DNA of 64,000 nucleotides, from contig RKSN01000003.1 of NCBI GenBank assembly GCA_005518185.1, positions 62,001-126,000 of the forward strand, read 5' to 3'. The notes below the pieces were generated by a model. That model was not told the origin of the DNA, did not search any database, and was given only the letters and a program-made list of their open reading frames with translations. Numbering within the stretch: position 1 is the first letter of the stretch; every line of letters begins with the position of its first letter. Position numbers and translations under genes: made by a program. This DNA comes from Chakrabartia godavariana (GTDB taxonomy: Bacteria; Pseudomonadota; Alphaproteobacteria; Sphingomonadales; Sphingomonadaceae). This document shows positions 16,088 to 26,676 of the stretch, piece after piece.

Positions 16088-17196
16088 CAGATCCACCCGA
16101 TCTGCGAGAAGAAGACCGCAAAAAACGCATCGAGCACGATCACGAGGAAAATGGCCTGCACGACCGCCGAAGTCGTCCGCAACCCGATCTGTTCGGCATT
16201 GCTTTCCACCTGCATGCCCTGAAAGCAGCCGGACAGCGCAATGATCGCACCGAATACGGGTGCCTTGAGCAACCCGACCCACAGGTCGGTGATCGGGATG
16301 ACTTCCTGAAGCCGCTGCACGAAGGTGATCGGCGGCAGGTCGAGCGACACCCAGCAGAACAGGCCGCCACCAAAGATCGACACCACGGTCGCGTAAAAGC
16401 CGAGCAGCGGCATCATGACAATGGCGGCCAGCATCCGCGGAATGACGAGCGCCTCAATGGGCGAGACGCCGATGGTCCGCATCGCGTCGATTTCCTCGGT
16501 CAGCTTCATCGTGCCCAGCTGCGCGGCAAAGGCCGAACCCGAACGGCCCGCGACCATGATGGCGGTCATCAGCACGCCCAGTTCGCGCGTGGTAATCCGG
16601 CCGACAAGGTTGACGGTAAGTGCCTCCGCCCCGAACTGCTGGAGCTGCACGGCGCCCTGTTGCGCGATCACGATCCCGATGAGGAAGCTCATCAGCCCGA
16701 TGATGCCCAGCGCCTTCACGCCGACGAGTTCAAACCGGTGGACGATCGCGTTGATGCGCAGGCGGCGCGGATGGCGCATGATGTCCCACGTCGCGACGAG
16801 GATCGCGCCAAAAAAGGCGACAAGGCCGGCGAGCGTGCGCAGTGCGACAACGGTCGCATCGCCGATTTCGGTGACGACGCGGACAACGGGGTTGGGTGCT
16901 TCCGGGCGGACGCGGACGCTTTCTTCGGACCGGCTGACCAGCGACATCAGCCGCGCGGCCTCATCGCTCGCGCCCAGAATCTTTGCACCGGTCCGCGCGG
17001 CAAAGCGGTGCACGATCCAGGCGCCCACTGTGTCGATCCTGTCGAGCGCCGAAATGTCGATGGCCGCGACGGGCGCTTCGACCGCGTCCAACCGTTGCGG
17101 AAAATCGGCAAGGCCAGACAGCGTCATGCGCCCGGTCACGCGCAACGTCCTGCCCGCCTCCGCCTGCGTTTCGGTGAAGTCCGCCATGCTCGCCAT
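16087..17196 (-). CDS. mlaE: STAS-MlaE fusion permease
   Basis: Permease of the lipid transport system, with an extra N-terminal STAS domain (about residues 1-95, DISALDRIDTVGAWIVHRF) fused to the MlaE membrane domain (about 130-369; MSFLIGIVIAQQGAVQLQQFGAEALTV split over helices, then RELGVLMTAIMVAGRSGSA). In E. coli the STAS function is the separate protein MlaB, which explains why no mlaB gene is seen. Start is either ATG 17196 or 17187, three codons apart; neither has a strong ribosome site. First gene of the operon, divergent from the HAD gene. Confidence 0.9.
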   Translation of the reverse strand: MASMADFTETQAEAGRTLRVTGRMTLSGLADFPQRLDAVEAPVAAIDISALDRIDTVGAWIVHRFAARTGAKILGASDEAARLMSLVSRSEESVRVRPEAPNPVVRVVTEIGDATVVALRTLAGLVAFFGAILVATWDIMRHPRRLRINAIVHRFELVGVKALGIIGLMSFLIGIVIAQQGAVQLQQFGAEALTVNLVGRITTRELGVLMTAIMVAGRSGSAFAAQLGTMKLTEEIDAMRTIGVSPIEALVIPRMLAAIVMMPLLGFYATVVSIFGGGLFCWVSLDLPPITFVQRLQEVIPITDLWVGLLKAPVFGAIIALSGCFQGMQVESNAEQIGLRTTSAVVQAIFLVIVLDAFFAVFFSQIGWI

Positions 17197-17255
17197 TGCC
17201 AGACTGTGTGGTGCATAAGCGCTGGATCGGCAAGCAGGATTGCGCCTAAGGCGGC

Positions 17256-17927
17256 ATGATGCAGCCGCTTTCAATCTTCGACATGGACAAGACGATCACC
17301 CGCGCGGCGACGTTCGGGCCGTTCCTCGCATACGCCGTGCCGCGTCACGCACGCTGGCGGGCGCTCCTTCTGCCACTCGTCCTTTTGACCAGCCTTGGCT
17401 TTCTGGCCAGGATCATCAGCCGGGGGCGTCTGAAAGAAATCAACCTGTCGCTTTTGCTCGGCCGCCGCATCGACGCCGATCGGCTTGCGGCGCTTTCAAA
17501 AGGCTTTGCGGGACAGACGCTGGCCAGAAACTGTCTGGCGCCCGCACTGGCCCGCATCGAGGCCGAACGCGCGGCCGGTCGACGCGTGGTCCTCGCGACC
17601 GCATCCTATGCCTTTTACGTGCGGGAGATCGCGGCCCTGCTCGGCATTGGCGACGTCATCGCCACCCGGACCACCGATATGGGCGGCACCGTCTCGCCAC
17701 GGATCGACGGCGAGAATTGCTATGGCCCGGCCAAGCTGCGCATGGTCACGGCGTGGATGGCGGCGCAGGGCATCGATCGCGCGGCCGTCCATATCCGCTT
17801 CTTTTCCGATCACGTCTCCGACGCGCCGTGCATGGAATGGGCGGACGAAGCGGTCGCCACCAACCCGCACGCCCCCTTGCGCACATTGGCGGCCGAACGC
17901 GGCTGGCACGTGGTGGATTGGACGTAA
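17256..17927 (+). CDS. HAD-IB family phosphatase
   Basis: Haloacid dehalogenase superfamily hydrolase of the SerB-like IB type. The 223-residue protein has motif I DMDKTIT (about 9-15), motif II LATAS, motif III lysine in GPAKL, and motif IV FSDHVSDAP. The cap region carries a hydrophobic stretch (WRALLLPLVLLTSLGFLA) that could touch the membrane, as in HAD proteins acting on phospholipid-type substrates. Substrate unknown. It could start at the second codon (ATG ATG). It is divergent from the mla operon, which fits but does not prove a role in lipid metabolism. Confidence 0.85.
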   Translation: MMQPLSIFDMDKTITRAATFGPFLAYAVPRHARWRALLLPLVLLTSLGFLARIISRGRLKEINLSLLLGRRIDADRLAALSKGFAGQTLARNCLAPALARIEAERAAGRRVVLATASYAFYVREIAALLGIGDVIATRTTDMGGTVSPRIDGENCYGPAKLRMVTAWMAAQGIDRAAVHIRFFSDHVSDAPCMEWADEAVATNPHAPLRTLAAERGWHVVDWT

Positions 17928-17940
17928 CAGACCCCCCGAA

Positions 17941-18027
17941 CCGTTTGGGCTGAGACTGTCGAAGCCCTGTCCTGTTACTTGGACGCACAGATTTAGGACG
18001 GCCCTTCGACAAGCTCAGGGTGAACGG
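17941..18027. repeat. Class A palindromic element
   Basis: Left arm GGCTGAGACTGTCGAAGCCC pairs imperfectly with right arm CCCTTCGACAAGCTCAGGGT. The same family occurs at 53413-53530, 55206-55274 and 58118-58187. It lies between the convergent HAD and PLP-enzyme genes. Confidence 0.85.
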
Positions 18028-18038
18028 ATCGAGGGGCC

Positions 18039-19331
18039 CTAAATCGCCGCGAGCGCCTGTTCGAAGTCCGCGATCAGGTCATCCGCATCTTCGACGCCAA
18101 TCGAAATGCGCACCATATTGTCGCCGATCTCCAGCGCCTTCTTGCGCTCATCGGGCACCGACAGGTGTGTCATCGCCGCCGGATGGCTGGCGAGCGTCTC
18201 CGTCCCGCCCAGGCTGACCGCGAGCTTGGCAAGCTTGAGCGCGTCGAGAAACGCAAAGGCCTCCGCCTCTCCGCCCTTCAGATAGAGCGAGAAGGTCGAC
18301 CCCGCGCCGGTGCAGTGTCGGTCATAAATGTCCTGCTGCCGCGCGTCGGACGGGAAGCCCAGATAGACGACGCGCTCCACCTTGGGCTGGTCTTTGAGCC
18401 AGCTGCAGATGCGGGCCGCATTCTCGCCCGCGCGCGTCATCCGCAGCTCGAGCGTTTCGAGACTGCGCAGCAGCATCCACGCGCTATTGGGATCAAGGAT
18501 CGTGCCGATCGTGTTCCGCATCAGGCGAATGCGGTCCATCAGCGCCCGCGCGCCCAGCGCACCGCCTGCGACAAGGTCTGAATGTCCGCCCGCATATTTG
18601 GTCAGGCTGTAGAGCACGATGTCCGCGCCCTGCTTCAGGGGCTGCTGCCAGAGCGGCCCCAGAAAAGTGTTGTCGATGACGACCGGCGGACAGTCCTCTC
18701 CGGTCCCGCACAGGCGGTCCCGCACCTTGGCGACCGCTTCCACATCGACAAGGACATTGGTCGGGTTGGCCGGGCTTTCCAGATAGATGAGCGCGATCCG
18801 CCCCTTGGCCTTGGCGGCCTCGACCACAGCGGCGATGTCGTCCTCGGTGGCCCCGGCCGGGAAGTCCATCCACTGCACGCCGAACTTGCCGAGGATGCGC
18901 CCGATGAATGTCTCGGTCGCGGCATAGAGCGGAGCGGAATGGACGATCACGTCGCCGGGCTGGACAAAGGTCAGCAGCACTGTCGCGATCGCCGACATGC
19001 CGGACGAAAAGGTCAGCGCATCTTCGGCATCTTCCCAGAGCGACAGCCGGTCTTCGAGGATTTCCTGATTGGGGCCGTTGAAGCGCGAATAGACGAGGCC
19101 TTCGGCGCCGCCCGGGCGCTTGCCGGTCACGCCTTCGAAGAAGCGCTTGCCCGCAGCGGCATTTTCGAAAACGAAGGTGGACGTCAGGAAGATCGGCGGC
19201 TTCAGCGATCCTTCGGACAGGGCAGGATCATAGCCGTGGCCCATCATCAGCGTCGCGGGCTTGAGCCGCCGACCGCCGATTTCGAGGATGTCCTTCTTGG
19301 GACGGCGGCGGGGAGTCGTCGGATCAACCAT
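18039..19331 (-). CDS. PLP-dependent enzyme of the cystathionine gamma-synthase family
   Basis: Trans-sulphuration family enzyme (cystathionine gamma-synthase/methionine gamma-lyase type). The 430-residue protein has the substrate loop YSRFNGPNQEILEDRL, SSGMSAIATVLL, the PLP-ring aspartate in VVIDNTFLGPLWQQPL, and the Schiff-base lysine Lys245 in SLTKYAGGHSD. The C-terminus has SLGGTETLASHPAAMTH and RISIGVED, family hallmarks. The ATG at 19331 has AAAGGA seven bases upstream; the in-frame start five codons earlier is less likely. Exact reaction (gamma-synthase, beta-lyase or gamma-lyase) is not resolvable from sequence alone, so no symbol is given. Confidence 0.88.
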   Translation of the reverse strand: MVDPTTPRRRPKKDILEIGGRRLKPATLMMGHGYDPALSEGSLKPPIFLTSTFVFENAAAGKRFFEGVTGKRPGGAEGLVYSRFNGPNQEILEDRLSLWEDAEDALTFSSGMSAIATVLLTFVQPGDVIVHSAPLYAATETFIGRILGKFGVQWMDFPAGATEDDIAAVVEAAKAKGRIALIYLESPANPTNVLVDVEAVAKVRDRLCGTGEDCPPVVIDNTFLGPLWQQPLKQGADIVLYSLTKYAGGHSDLVAGGALGARALMDRIRLMRNTIGTILDPNSAWMLLRSLETLELRMTRAGENAARICSWLKDQPKVERVVYLGFPSDARQQDIYDRHCTGAGSTFSLYLKGGEAEAFAFLDALKLAKLAVSLGGTETLASHPAAMTHLSVPDERKKALEIGDNMVRISIGVEDADDLIADFEQALAAI

Positions 19332-19367
19332 GCAACATCCTTTCACGATTCGGAAAGATTGTTACTT

Positions 19368-20777
19368 TTACCCCAAAATGGTTCCGATGATCCACACCGT
19401 CCCGACAATGAGCGGAATGCCGACAATGTCGAGGAGGAAACCTGACTTCAGCATGCGCGGCAGCGCGATATGTTCGGTCGCCCAGGCAATGGCATTGGGG
19501 CCGGTGCCCGAGGGCAGCATGAAGCCCCAGCTGGCCGCCATTGCCGCTGTGACCGCCAGCAATGCAGGGTCGGCCCCCGTCGCCGCGATCAGCCCGCCAA
19601 CGACTGGCATCACCCCCGAAGCGGTCGCGACGTTGGAGGCAAATTCGGTGACGATGATGACGATGCCAACCAGCACCATGGCGACGATGACGGGATGCAC
19701 GCCGCCCAGCGGCCGCAAGACCTCACCCAGCCACCCGGCCAGCCCGGAGGCGCTGATCCCCGCCGCAAGCGCCAGCCCGCCGCCGAACATCATGATGACG
19801 CCCCAGGGCGCGCGATCCGCCTCCTTCCAGGTGAGGAGCGGCCGGCCGGTCCCGTCCGGCACGATGAAGAGGAGCAGCGACACAAGGATGGCAACCGTCC
19901 CATCCTCGACCATGCCATCAGGCAGACGTTCGGCCAGCAGCGGGAGCCCCACCCAGCCTGCGACGACCGCGACAATGAGGGGAACCAGCCGCATCTCGGC
20001 CATGGTCCAGGGCTGCGCCTCACCAATGCTCGCATGGGCAGCGGTGGCATCAAAGCCCCCCGCCGCGACATTCTGCACCTTCATCAGGATGAGCCAGCAC
20101 GCCGGAATGCCGATGAGGACAATGGGGAGGCCATAAGCCGACCAGGTCAGAAAGCTGATCGAATAGCCGACGCTCTTTTCGATGAGGCCCGCCGCAATCG
20201 CGTTGGTGGGGGACCCGACCAGCGTACCAAGCCCGCCAATGGAAGCCGCAAAGGCAATGCCCATCGGCAATGCGCCTGCCAGCCCTTCGGTGTCACCCTC
20301 TGCCGTGCCGTTGGCGCGGAGCACCGCGACGGCAATCGGCATCATGATGAGCGCAGTCGCGGTGTTGGACACGATCATGGAAATGAAGGAGGTCGCAATC
20401 ATGAAGGCCATCAGGAGCGATCCGGCCGAACGCCCGCTGCGCGACAGAATTGCCAGCGCGAAGCGCCGGTGGAGCCCCGTCCGCTCAATGGCGAGTGCGA
20501 TGAACGCTCCGCCAAGCACGAGGAAGAGGATCGGCGAATAATAGGCCGCCGCCACCTTGTCCGCCGGCATCACGCCGATGAACGGCAGGATGACAAAAGG
20601 CAGCAGCGCCGTGACCGTCAGCGGCAGTGCCTCGGTCATCCAGAACACCGCCATCAGGACGACGAGCGCGGCGGTGTGCCAGGCAAGCGGCGTCATCCCT
20701 GTCGGGGCAGGCGCCAGCAGCATCAGTGCAAAGACGGCAAGCCCGCCGAACAGGCTCCATTTCTGTGTGGTGTTCAA
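19368..20777 (-). CDS. SLC13/DASS-family sodium:anion symporter
   Basis: Inner-membrane carrier of the divalent anion:Na+ symporter family (dicarboxylates, sulphate or similar). The 469-residue protein has about 11-12 hydrophobic helices and the two SNT-type sodium/substrate motifs: SNTATALIMMPIAVAV and VGSPTNAIAAGL in the first half, and ASNVATASGVMPVVGG and LPSGTGPNAIAWATEH in the second. The TTG at 20777 is the best start, with GGGGGAG a few bases upstream. Substrate not determined. No neighbour suggests one. Confidence 0.87.
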   Translation of the reverse strand: MNTTQKWSLFGGLAVFALMLLAPAPTGMTPLAWHTAALVVLMAVFWMTEALPLTVTALLPFVILPFIGVMPADKVAAAYYSPILFLVLGGAFIALAIERTGLHRRFALAILSRSGRSAGSLLMAFMIATSFISMIVSNTATALIMMPIAVAVLRANGTAEGDTEGLAGALPMGIAFAASIGGLGTLVGSPTNAIAAGLIEKSVGYSISFLTWSAYGLPIVLIGIPACWLILMKVQNVAAGGFDATAAHASIGEAQPWTMAEMRLVPLIVAVVAGWVGLPLLAERLPDGMVEDGTVAILVSLLLFIVPDGTGRPLLTWKEADRAPWGVIMMFGGGLALAAGISASGLAGWLGEVLRPLGGVHPVIVAMVLVGIVIIVTEFASNVATASGVMPVVGGLIAATGADPALLAVTAAMAASWGFMLPSGTGPNAIAWATEHIALPRMLKSGFLLDIVGIPLIVGTVWIIGTILG

Positions 20778-20832
20778 AACGCTCCCCCGATTTTCGGCGA
20801 CGCTAGGCAAGCATCGCTGCGGGCGCAAGCCA

Positions 20833-21597
20833 TCAGGCCGGCAGGCCGATCAGCGAAATCTGCCGTCCATAGCCGGGCTCACCCCGGTGCGTCGCCCGGC
20901 GGAAGCTGTAGAATCGCGCGGCATCGGGATAGGTGTCGAGCCCGAGCATTTCGACGCGCGCCACGCCCGCGGCCGCCAAGCGGCTGGCGACATAGCCTTC
21001 CAGATCGAACTGGAAATGGTCGGGCCGGCCTGCGGAAAAGAAGCGCTCATTCTCCGGGTCGTGCGCCTGAAAGCGCTGCGCGAATGCGGCATCGACCTCA
21101 TAGGAGGCCCGCGCGATGCAGGGGCCGATGGCGGCGCAAATCCGGCTGCGGTCAGCACCAAGCGCGACCATCGCGCCAATCGTCTGATCGGTCACGCCGC
21201 CGATCGCGCCCTTCCACCCGGCATGGGCCGCGCCGACGATCCCCGCCTGCGGATCGGCAAGCAGCACAGGTGCGCAGTCCGCCGTCAGGATGCCGAGGAG
21301 GAGACCCGGCCGGTCGGTGACCATCGCATCCGCAGGCGGCCGGGCCTCAAGCGGGATTGCTTGCGTGACGGTCACGACGTCGGGGGAGTGCACCTGATGC
21401 ACCGTCACCAGCGTCGCCCCGGGCAGCACCGCGTCTGCCGCGCGCCGCCGGTTCTCCAGCACGGCATCCCGATCATCGTCCGACCCAACGCCCACGTTGA
21501 GGCCCGCATGAATGCCCGTCGAAACGCCACCCCGGCGCCCGAGAAAACCATGAGGAAGCGGCGCGAGCGCTGTGGCTTTGAAGACGTCGATGACCAT
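20833..21597 (-). CDS. pgeF: Peptidoglycan editing factor PgeF (laccase-domain, DUF152)
   Basis: Cytoplasmic multicopper-oxidase-fold hydrolase that removes misincorporated amino acids from peptidoglycan precursors. The 254-residue protein has the family metal-site motifs VHQVHSPDV, TADCAPVLL, HAAHAGWKG-type AAHAGWKGAIGG, GPCIARASYEV and YSFRRATHRGEPG. The ATG at 21597 follows a class B palindrome; the methyltransferase and lgt lie upstream on the same strand, as in many alphaproteobacteria. Confidence 0.92.
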   Translation of the reverse strand: MVIDVFKATALAPLPHGFLGRRGGVSTGIHAGLNVGVGSDDDRDAVLENRRRAADAVLPGATLVTVHQVHSPDVVTVTQAIPLEARPPADAMVTDRPGLLLGILTADCAPVLLADPQAGIVGAAHAGWKGAIGGVTDQTIGAMVALGADRSRICAAIGPCIARASYEVDAAFAQRFQAHDPENERFFSAGRPDHFQFDLEGYVASRLAAAGVARVEMLGLDTYPDAARFYSFRRATHRGEPGYGRQISLIGLPA

Positions 21598-21612
21598 GGC
21601 TCACCCCCTACT

Positions 21613-21679
21613 CGTTCGTCCCGAGCGAAGTCGAGGGACCTTTGCGCCAACGTGTCTCGACTTCGCTCGACACGAACGG
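21613..21679. repeat. Class B palindromic element between pgeF and the methyltransferase
   Basis: Left arm CGTTCGTCCCGAGCGAAGTC and right arm GACTTCGCTCGACACGAACG. About 67 bp; same family as the copy inside mtaB (4219-4284). Confidence 0.88.
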
Positions 21680-21690
21680 AAATGAAAGGG

Positions 21691-22755
21691 TCACCCCATC
21701 GCCGCCGGATCGGGCCAGTCGCGGCCGATCAGCGCCATGGCCTGAAACAGCGATCCCATCTCCGTCGGGTGCGTCAGGCGGCGGTGCGCTTCGGCAAGCT
21801 CTGCGCCGCGATCCGGATGCGCCCGGGCGAGCGCGCCGGCCCGTTCCGCAATGCCCAGCAGCCCCAGAAAGTCACCCTGCGCCACCGGTCCGAAGACCTT
21901 GGCGCCCGACAATTCGGCCATGCCGCCAAGCGTCGCAAAATCGACATGCGCGGTCAGATCCTGCTCGCCCGGCGCCTCGAACGGATTGGCAAAGGCATGG
22001 CTCTTCACCGCCTGAAGCGTGTCGCCGACCGCCGGGCCTTCATAGCCATAATCGACGATCAGCCCGGCCCCGCCCTGCGCCGCCAGCCGTTTGGCCAGCG
22101 CCCGCACGACCGCGACCGAAGCGGGGGAGCTTTCGATGATGCTGCCCGGCGCGGCATCGCGCAGCGGCGCCGGCACGATCTCCTCGGGCACCGGCTTTCC
22201 GGCAATGGGCAGGAACATCGTGTCCTGACAGGCGACCAGCCGTTCGTGCCAGCCCTCCGCGCGCCGGACGAGTTGATAGACCGGCAGCGCATCGAAGAAT
22301 TCATTGCCGACGATCAGCAGCGGCGCAGCTTCGGGCAGCGTCGTCACATCGTCATGCCATGTCGCCTCCGGCACGGCCGCCTTTTGCGCCGCGCGGAGCG
22401 CCTCACTCGTCTCGACGAAATGGACATCGGGCGTCAGCCCCGCCTTGGCCATCGCCCGCAGCGCATCCTTGGCGAGCGTCCCGCGTCCTGGCCCCAGCTC
22501 GACATAATGCACGGCCGGACGCCCCGCCCGGTCCCACAGATCGGCCAGCCACAGGCCGATGATTTCCCCGAACATCTGGCTGATCTCGGGCGCGGTGACA
22601 AAGTCCCCCGCCGCCCCCAGCGGATCGCGCGTCGCATAATAATGCGCGTTTGCCGCCGCCATGAACTGGGCAACAGGGATCGGCCCGCCAAGCGTGATCG
22701 CCCGGGCCAGCCGTTCGGGGAGCAGCGGCTCAGGCGACGCTTTGCTGTCCGCCAA
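21691..22755 (-). CDS. SAM-dependent methyltransferase, NDUFAF7/MidA family (DUF185)
   Basis: Class I methyltransferase related to mitochondrial NDUFAF7, which methylates an arginine of complex I subunit NDUFS2. The 354-residue protein has [17 protein letters not shown], the SAM-binding [13 protein letters not shown], and [10 protein letters not shown], all typical. The start is a TTG inside the 3' end of lgt, giving a 26-bp overlap; SD-like GTGGAAAG sits close by, so the exact start is uncertain. lgt-methyltransferase-pgeF form one minus-strand unit. Confidence 0.88.
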   Translation of the reverse strand: MADSKASPEPLLPERLARAITLGGPIPVAQFMAAANAHYYATRDPLGAAGDFVTAPEISQMFGEIIGLWLADLWDRAGRPAVHYVELGPGRGTLAKDALRAMAKAGLTPDVHFVETSEALRAAQKAAVPEATWHDDVTTLPEAAPLLIVGNEFFDALPVYQLVRRAEGWHERLVACQDTMFLPIAGKPVPEEIVPAPLRDAAPGSIIESSPASVAVVRALAKRLAAQGGAGLIVDYGYEGPAVGDTLQAVKSHAFANPFEAPGEQDLTAHVDFATLGGMAELSGAKVFGPVAQGDFLGLLGIAERAGALARAHPDRGAELAEAHRRLTHPTEMGSLFQAMALIGRDWPDPAAMG

Positions 22756-23587
22756 CGCTTTCCACCCGCTCGCGGCGCCCCTTGGCCGTGAAGATAAGAT
22801 ACAGCCCCAGCACGATCAGCGGGACGCACAGGGTCTGTCCCATCGTCATGCCGAACAGGCCATAGACACCGGCATCGGGTTCCCGCACCGTTTCCGACGC
22901 AAAGCGGAACACGCCCATCCAGAGCAGGAACTGCCCGGCGAGATAGCCCGGCTTGTAACGGGCATCGGTCTTCCAGAAGAGGAAGGACAGGATGAGGCCG
23001 AGCGCAATCCCTTCCAGACCCGCCTGATAAAGCTGGCTCGGATGCCGCACGACATCGCCGCCGCCGGGGAAGATCATGCCCCAGGGCACTGTCGTTTCGC
23101 GGCCCCAGAGCTCGCCATTGATGAAGTTCGCGATCCGGCCGAGGAAATGGCCGATCGGATAGACGACCACGACATAGTCATGGACGCGCAGCCAGTTGAG
23201 CTTGTTCGCCCGGGCAAACCACAGGATCGCTACGATCACGCCGATCAGACCGCCATGGAAGGACATGCCGCCCTCCCACAGCTTCAGCATGCTGGCCGGC
23301 TGCGAGATCATCTCCGGCTTGTAGAAGAGGATGTAGCCGATCCGCCCGCCCAGAATGATGCCGAGCGTTGCATAGAAAACAAAGTCATCGACATGGCGCT
23401 TGGCCATGGGCGATCCGGGCTGGGCACAGAGTTTCGCCAGATACCACCAGCCGACGATGATGCCGGTGATATAGGCCAGACTGTACCAGCGGATCTTGAA
23501 AAAGCCGAGGTCGACCGCAACCGGATTCAGACCAAGGCTTTCCCAATGCACGGCAGACGTAGCGTCAACGAGGCTCGCAAGGATCAA
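22730..23587 (-). CDS. lgt: Prolipoprotein diacylglyceryl transferase
   Basis: Inner-membrane enzyme that moves diacylglycerol from phosphatidylglycerol to the lipobox cysteine of prolipoproteins. The 285-residue protein has seven or so hydrophobic helices and the Lgt signature [14 protein letters not shown], plus HGGLIG and a conserved YP-GRIANF arrangement. The start is TTG 23587 with GAGGGG eight bases upstream; there is no Met codon nearby in frame, so the TTG is well supported. Divergent from the acyl-CoA synthetase gene, 67 bp away. Confidence 0.95.
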   Translation of the reverse strand: MILASLVDATSAVHWESLGLNPVAVDLGFFKIRWYSLAYITGIIVGWWYLAKLCAQPGSPMAKRHVDDFVFYATLGIILGGRIGYILFYKPEMISQPASMLKLWEGGMSFHGGLIGVIVAILWFARANKLNWLRVHDYVVVVYPIGHFLGRIANFINGELWGRETTVPWGMIFPGGGDVVRHPSQLYQAGLEGIALGLILSFLFWKTDARYKPGYLAGQFLLWMGVFRFASETVREPDAGVYGLFGMTMGQTLCVPLIVLGLYLIFTAKGRRERVESVGGQQSVA

Positions 23588-23654
23588 GGCTTTTCCCCTC
23601 AGGATTTCGGCCTACATAAAGGCGCACAACGAGAAGACAAAGGGAGAGATTCGC

Positions 23655-25369
<1,715 letters not shown>

Positions 25370-25373
<4 letters not shown>

Positions 25374-26656
25374 ACATATCAGAACCGCTCCGCCTGCCGT
25401 GCGGAGCAACGCTCCCCAACCGTCTCGCCAAGGGTGCGATGACGGAAGGGCTTGCGACGCCCGATGGGGTTCCGACCACTGCGCTCGAGACGCTCTACCG
25501 TCGCTGGTCGCACGGGGGCGCGGGGATGCACCTGACCGGCAACGTCATCATCGACCGCGACCATCTGGAACGCCCCGGCAATGTCGTCATCGACCGGGCG
25601 CCCGACGCGGCGATGAAGGCCGCGCTCGTCGCATGGGCCAAGGCCGGGACGGAAGCCGGCAACCATCTGTGGATGCAGATCAGCCATGCCGGACGGCAGA
25701 CGCAGGTGCTCGTCAACAAGACGCCCAAGGCCCCGTCCGCCGTCAAGCTCGGCCTGCCCGGCGGTCAGTTCGGGGAACCTGTGCCGCTCACCGAAGCGGA
25801 GATTGAAGACCTGATCGGTCGCTTCGCCATCGCCGCTTCGGCGGCCAAGGAAGCGGGCTTCACCGGCGTCCAGATCCACGCCGCGCACGGTTATCTGATT
25901 TCCCAGTTCCTGAGCCCCCGGTCCAACCAGCGCAGCGACCAATGGGGCGGCAGCCTGGAGAATCGCGCCCGCTTCCTGATGGAGACAGTCCGCCGCGTGC
26001 GCGCCGCCGTCGGGCCTGCTTTCCCGGTCTCGGTCAAGCTCAACTCCGCCGATTTCCAGAAGGGCGGCTTTGCCTTTGAGGACAGCCTGCAGGTGGCCCG
26101 CTGGCTCGAAGAAGCCGGGGTCGATCTGCTCGAAATCTCGGGCGGCTCCTATGAGCAGCCGGCCATGATGGACATGGACGGGATGGAGCCTGCCGAACGG
26201 CCCAAGGTCGCCGCCTCCACCGCCGCGCGTGAAGCCTATTTCGTCGACTTTGCAAAGGCCATGAAGGCCGAGCTCAAGACCATGCCCTTGATGGTGACGG
26301 GCGGATTCCGCACCCGCGCGGCGATGGAACACGCGCTCGGCACCGGTTCCGCCGACCTGATCGGTATTGGGCGCCCCCTCTGCGGTGATCCCGATGCCTG
26401 CAACAAGCTGCTCTCGGGCGCGCCGGAAATCCGCCGGTTTGAGGCGGAACTCCACCTCCTCCCCGGCTGGCTGCGCTGGCTGGAAGGCATCAAGGCGGTC
26501 AAGGCCATTGCCGGCTTTGGCGTCCAATATTGGTATTATGCCCAGCTCTACGCGCTTGGGCAGACCGGGGCGCCCGCACTCGACACATCGGTGTTCTCCG
26601 CGATGCGTCAGGTCGATGGCCTGTCGCGCAAATTGATGGCTGGCAGGCGGGCCTAG
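25370..26656 (+). CDS. Old yellow enzyme-family NADH:flavin oxidoreductase
   Basis: FMN-dependent ene-reductase family, TIM-barrel. The 428-residue protein has LPNRLAKGAMTEG at the N-terminus (FMN contacts), WMQISHAGRQT, the catalytic-site stretch GVQIHAAHGYLISQFLSP, and SNQRSDQWGGSLENRARF, then the phosphate-binding VTGGFRT and GIGRPL. About 60 extra C-terminal residues (WLRWLEGIKAVKAIAGFG) follow the barrel. No 4Fe-4S cysteine cluster is seen. Overlaps the acyl-CoA synthetase (ATGA); the molybdopterin gene follows 20 bp later. Confidence 0.9.
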
Positions 26657-26676
26657 CTTTCCCTATCAACGGATCG

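Noticed and set aside
19470-21320. A 616-codon plus-strand frame across the DASS and pgeF genes
   Set aside because: Low-complexity His/Arg/Gly-rich translation, antisense to two clear genes.
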